DNA from: Augochlora pura
Taxonomy: Eukaryota; Arthropoda; Insecta; Hymenoptera; Halictidae
Length of the DNA stretch: 64,000 nt
Assembly: GCF_028453695.1 (NCBI RefSeq)
Contig: NC_135772.1
Coordinates: 19,835,412 to 19,899,411 of the forward strand
Direction: 5' to 3'
Shown piece by piece: positions 62,523-64,000 of this stretch; positions within the stretch are counted from its first letter, which is position 1; the number at the start of each line of letters is the position of its first letter. Position numbers and translations under genes: made by a program. Below the pieces are notes generated by a model, which was not told where the DNA came from, made no database searches, and saw only the letters and a program-made list of their open reading frames with translations.

Positions 62523-63655
62523 AAAGGTTGAATGGACCACCGACATCCGAGTGTTCTAATTCCGAGGTCAGTATACAATTGACATTGAACGTTTTATAAG
62601 TGTTCTGATTTTTGTCCAGTGCCTTTTATATAAAAGTTTACGAAGCTTGCATTATAGCTGTAATGATAAACATTAGCGCTATAATTCGAAATTATAAGAA
62701 CTTACGCAATACTGCACACATTAACAAGACACGATAATCATAATCAATTTTCATGAATAATGACTAACAAAAGAACTTCGTGTTTTCCCATAACTTCACT
62801 ATATGTAATAATTATATGCTAATAATCGCATACATAGATATTATTTCGTGAAAGATTTTTTTAAATGATATTTAGAGTTCATTTAATGAATTTTCTTTGT
62901 CGCATTTCATTTCTTTTACGAAGTAATATTTATTAGAAACTTATTATATTCGTTAAATGTGTATTGATACGATCAAGATAATGAATTATTGGGGAATGCA
63001 TAATAATCATATTAAATACAGTTAAATTTTATTAGATTTTATTTTCTTAATATTAGCAGCAGAAAAATCCGAAGGTGTTTACGATTAAATTCTATGTCTG
63101 TTTATAATATTTGTCAGTTTCTATAAAAATTGCAAATCTGAATGTGGTATTAGTGTATTTACACTTTGTTTTAGTATTTGCATTTAATTTTTCGTTTAAC
63201 ATGATAATTTAACCTATTATCAAGATCGATATACATAGATGCAAGTTGTTCAGTAATGCCACATTCAAACGATGTTTGATTATTTGATATGATTAGAGAA
63301 TTTATATCCTTTCATGTATCATATAAATGCTCTAAACAGGGATTAGTTTGCTGATGTTATTTATTAATAACTAATATTGCCATTTTATAGGTATTTTATA
63401 CATCGCTTCGTGTTTGGAAAAGTAACAATTCAAAATACAACAGGTCTATTTATTTATTGTAAGTAAAATTATATTTTGACATTTTTCGTACCGAAATAAT
63501 TATTTGTTTAATTGTCACTTTTGTAAGCACGAAGAAATTTTATTGAGCATATATTATTTAAAAATACACTAAGTAAAATATGTGAATTGTTTCAATAATG
63601 TATAAGAACATAAAATTTTTATCAAAAGATTCTGCATCTGCATATGCAATTGTTG
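62523..63655. other. AT-rich intergenic DNA between convergent genes
   Basis: Holds the 3' UTR of the kinectin-like gene and of the minus-strand gene at the right edge. Nothing else recognised. Confidence 0.55.
63538..63543 (-). terminator. Candidate poly(A) signal for the right-edge gene
   Basis: Plus-strand TTTATT (AATAAA on minus), about 115 bases after the stop at 63656. Confidence 0.4.
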
Positions 63656-63884
63656 TTAATCATTTGCGTTTTGCAACCATTTATCGAATGACGATTTCAC
63701 AAATTTTTCTATCGTTTCATTGTAAAAATTTAACAAATTGTCGTTGCGTACTGTAACATACAGAGAGATAAATAATAATAATATCTGAAATGCAGCCACC
63801 ACTAGCAGCACAGACTCTGATAGCTGCATTAGAAAAATACTCTTCTCAAGAATACAGAGTTCGCAAATAGTTCGATAGCCAAGT
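63656..63884 (-). CDS. Last exon of a membrane protein, possibly a tetraspanin (partial)
   Basis: An acceptor (AATTGACAG) ends just above 63884 on the minus strand. The frame then runs LGYRTICELCILEKSIF, a hydrophobic segment (SVLLVVAAFQILLLFISLYV), and a polar tail ending LQNAND. A Cys-containing stretch followed by one transmembrane helix with an internal AAFQILL and a short tail resembles the end of a tetraspanin (end of large loop, helix 4). The rest lies beyond the window. An unspliced start at 63901 is possible but is preceded directly by an in-frame stop and lacks support. Confidence 0.35.
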
Positions 63885-64000
63885 CTGTCAATTTGGTTCA
63901 TTCACAACGAGAAAATTGACAGCGGCTCCCTTTCTACAAAATACTCCTCCAAATCTTGTCGCATGACAGATAACTACACTCAGGCTAGCTGGATTCCATT

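Overview
This looks like insect nuclear DNA, most likely an aculeate hymenopteran (a bee or close relative). The basis is short introns with GT..AG boundaries, insect-type gene content (a taranis SERTA protein, a ZAD zinc-finger protein), and a sharp change in base composition of the kind common in bee genomes. The species cannot be fixed from the sequence alone. No virus, CRISPR array, rRNA or tRNA was seen.

Positions 1 to about 38.1 kb are GC- and CpG-rich and full of microsatellites ((GA)n, (CA)n, (AT)n, (CG)n, (CCGT)n, (GGCT)n and a long polypurine tract). The only protein gene I can support there is taranis (tara), whose coding part lies in one exon at 30195-31433. The 30 kb before it look like upstream regulatory or intronic DNA, and the 6.6 kb after it like a very long 3' untranslated region.

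From about 38.1 kb the DNA becomes AT-rich and densely genic. In order: a minus-strand transcription factor combining a THAP domain, a ZAD domain and 14 C2H2 fingers (39440-42286); the gamma-tubulin ring component GCP4/Grip75 (+, 43073-45659); OSTF1, SH3 plus ankyrin (-, 46274-47540); the ER SNARE USE1 (-, 47691-48900); a SNX1/2 retromer sorting nexin (+, 49786-52079); a kinectin/ribosome-binding-protein-like ER coiled-coil protein (+, 54384-62522); and the last exon of an unknown membrane protein, perhaps a tetraspanin (-, 63656-63884). I worked out exon boundaries by hand from splice sites; reading frame is kept across every junction of the five multi-exon genes whose ends are clear.

The genes are housekeeping and not one pathway, although USE1, the sorting nexin and the kinectin-like protein all act on ER or endosomal membranes. 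Two divergent pairs (THAP-ZAD/GCP4 and USE1/SNX) share intergenic regions under 0.9 kb, and USE1 and OSTF1 lie in tandem only about 150 bp apart. The most unusual points are the THAP-ZAD-C2H2 architecture and a recent tandem duplication of about 1 kb inside the 3' end of the kinectin-like gene. The first copy of that duplication carries a 267 bp element with inverted repeats, which supplies an alternative C-terminus or splice site.
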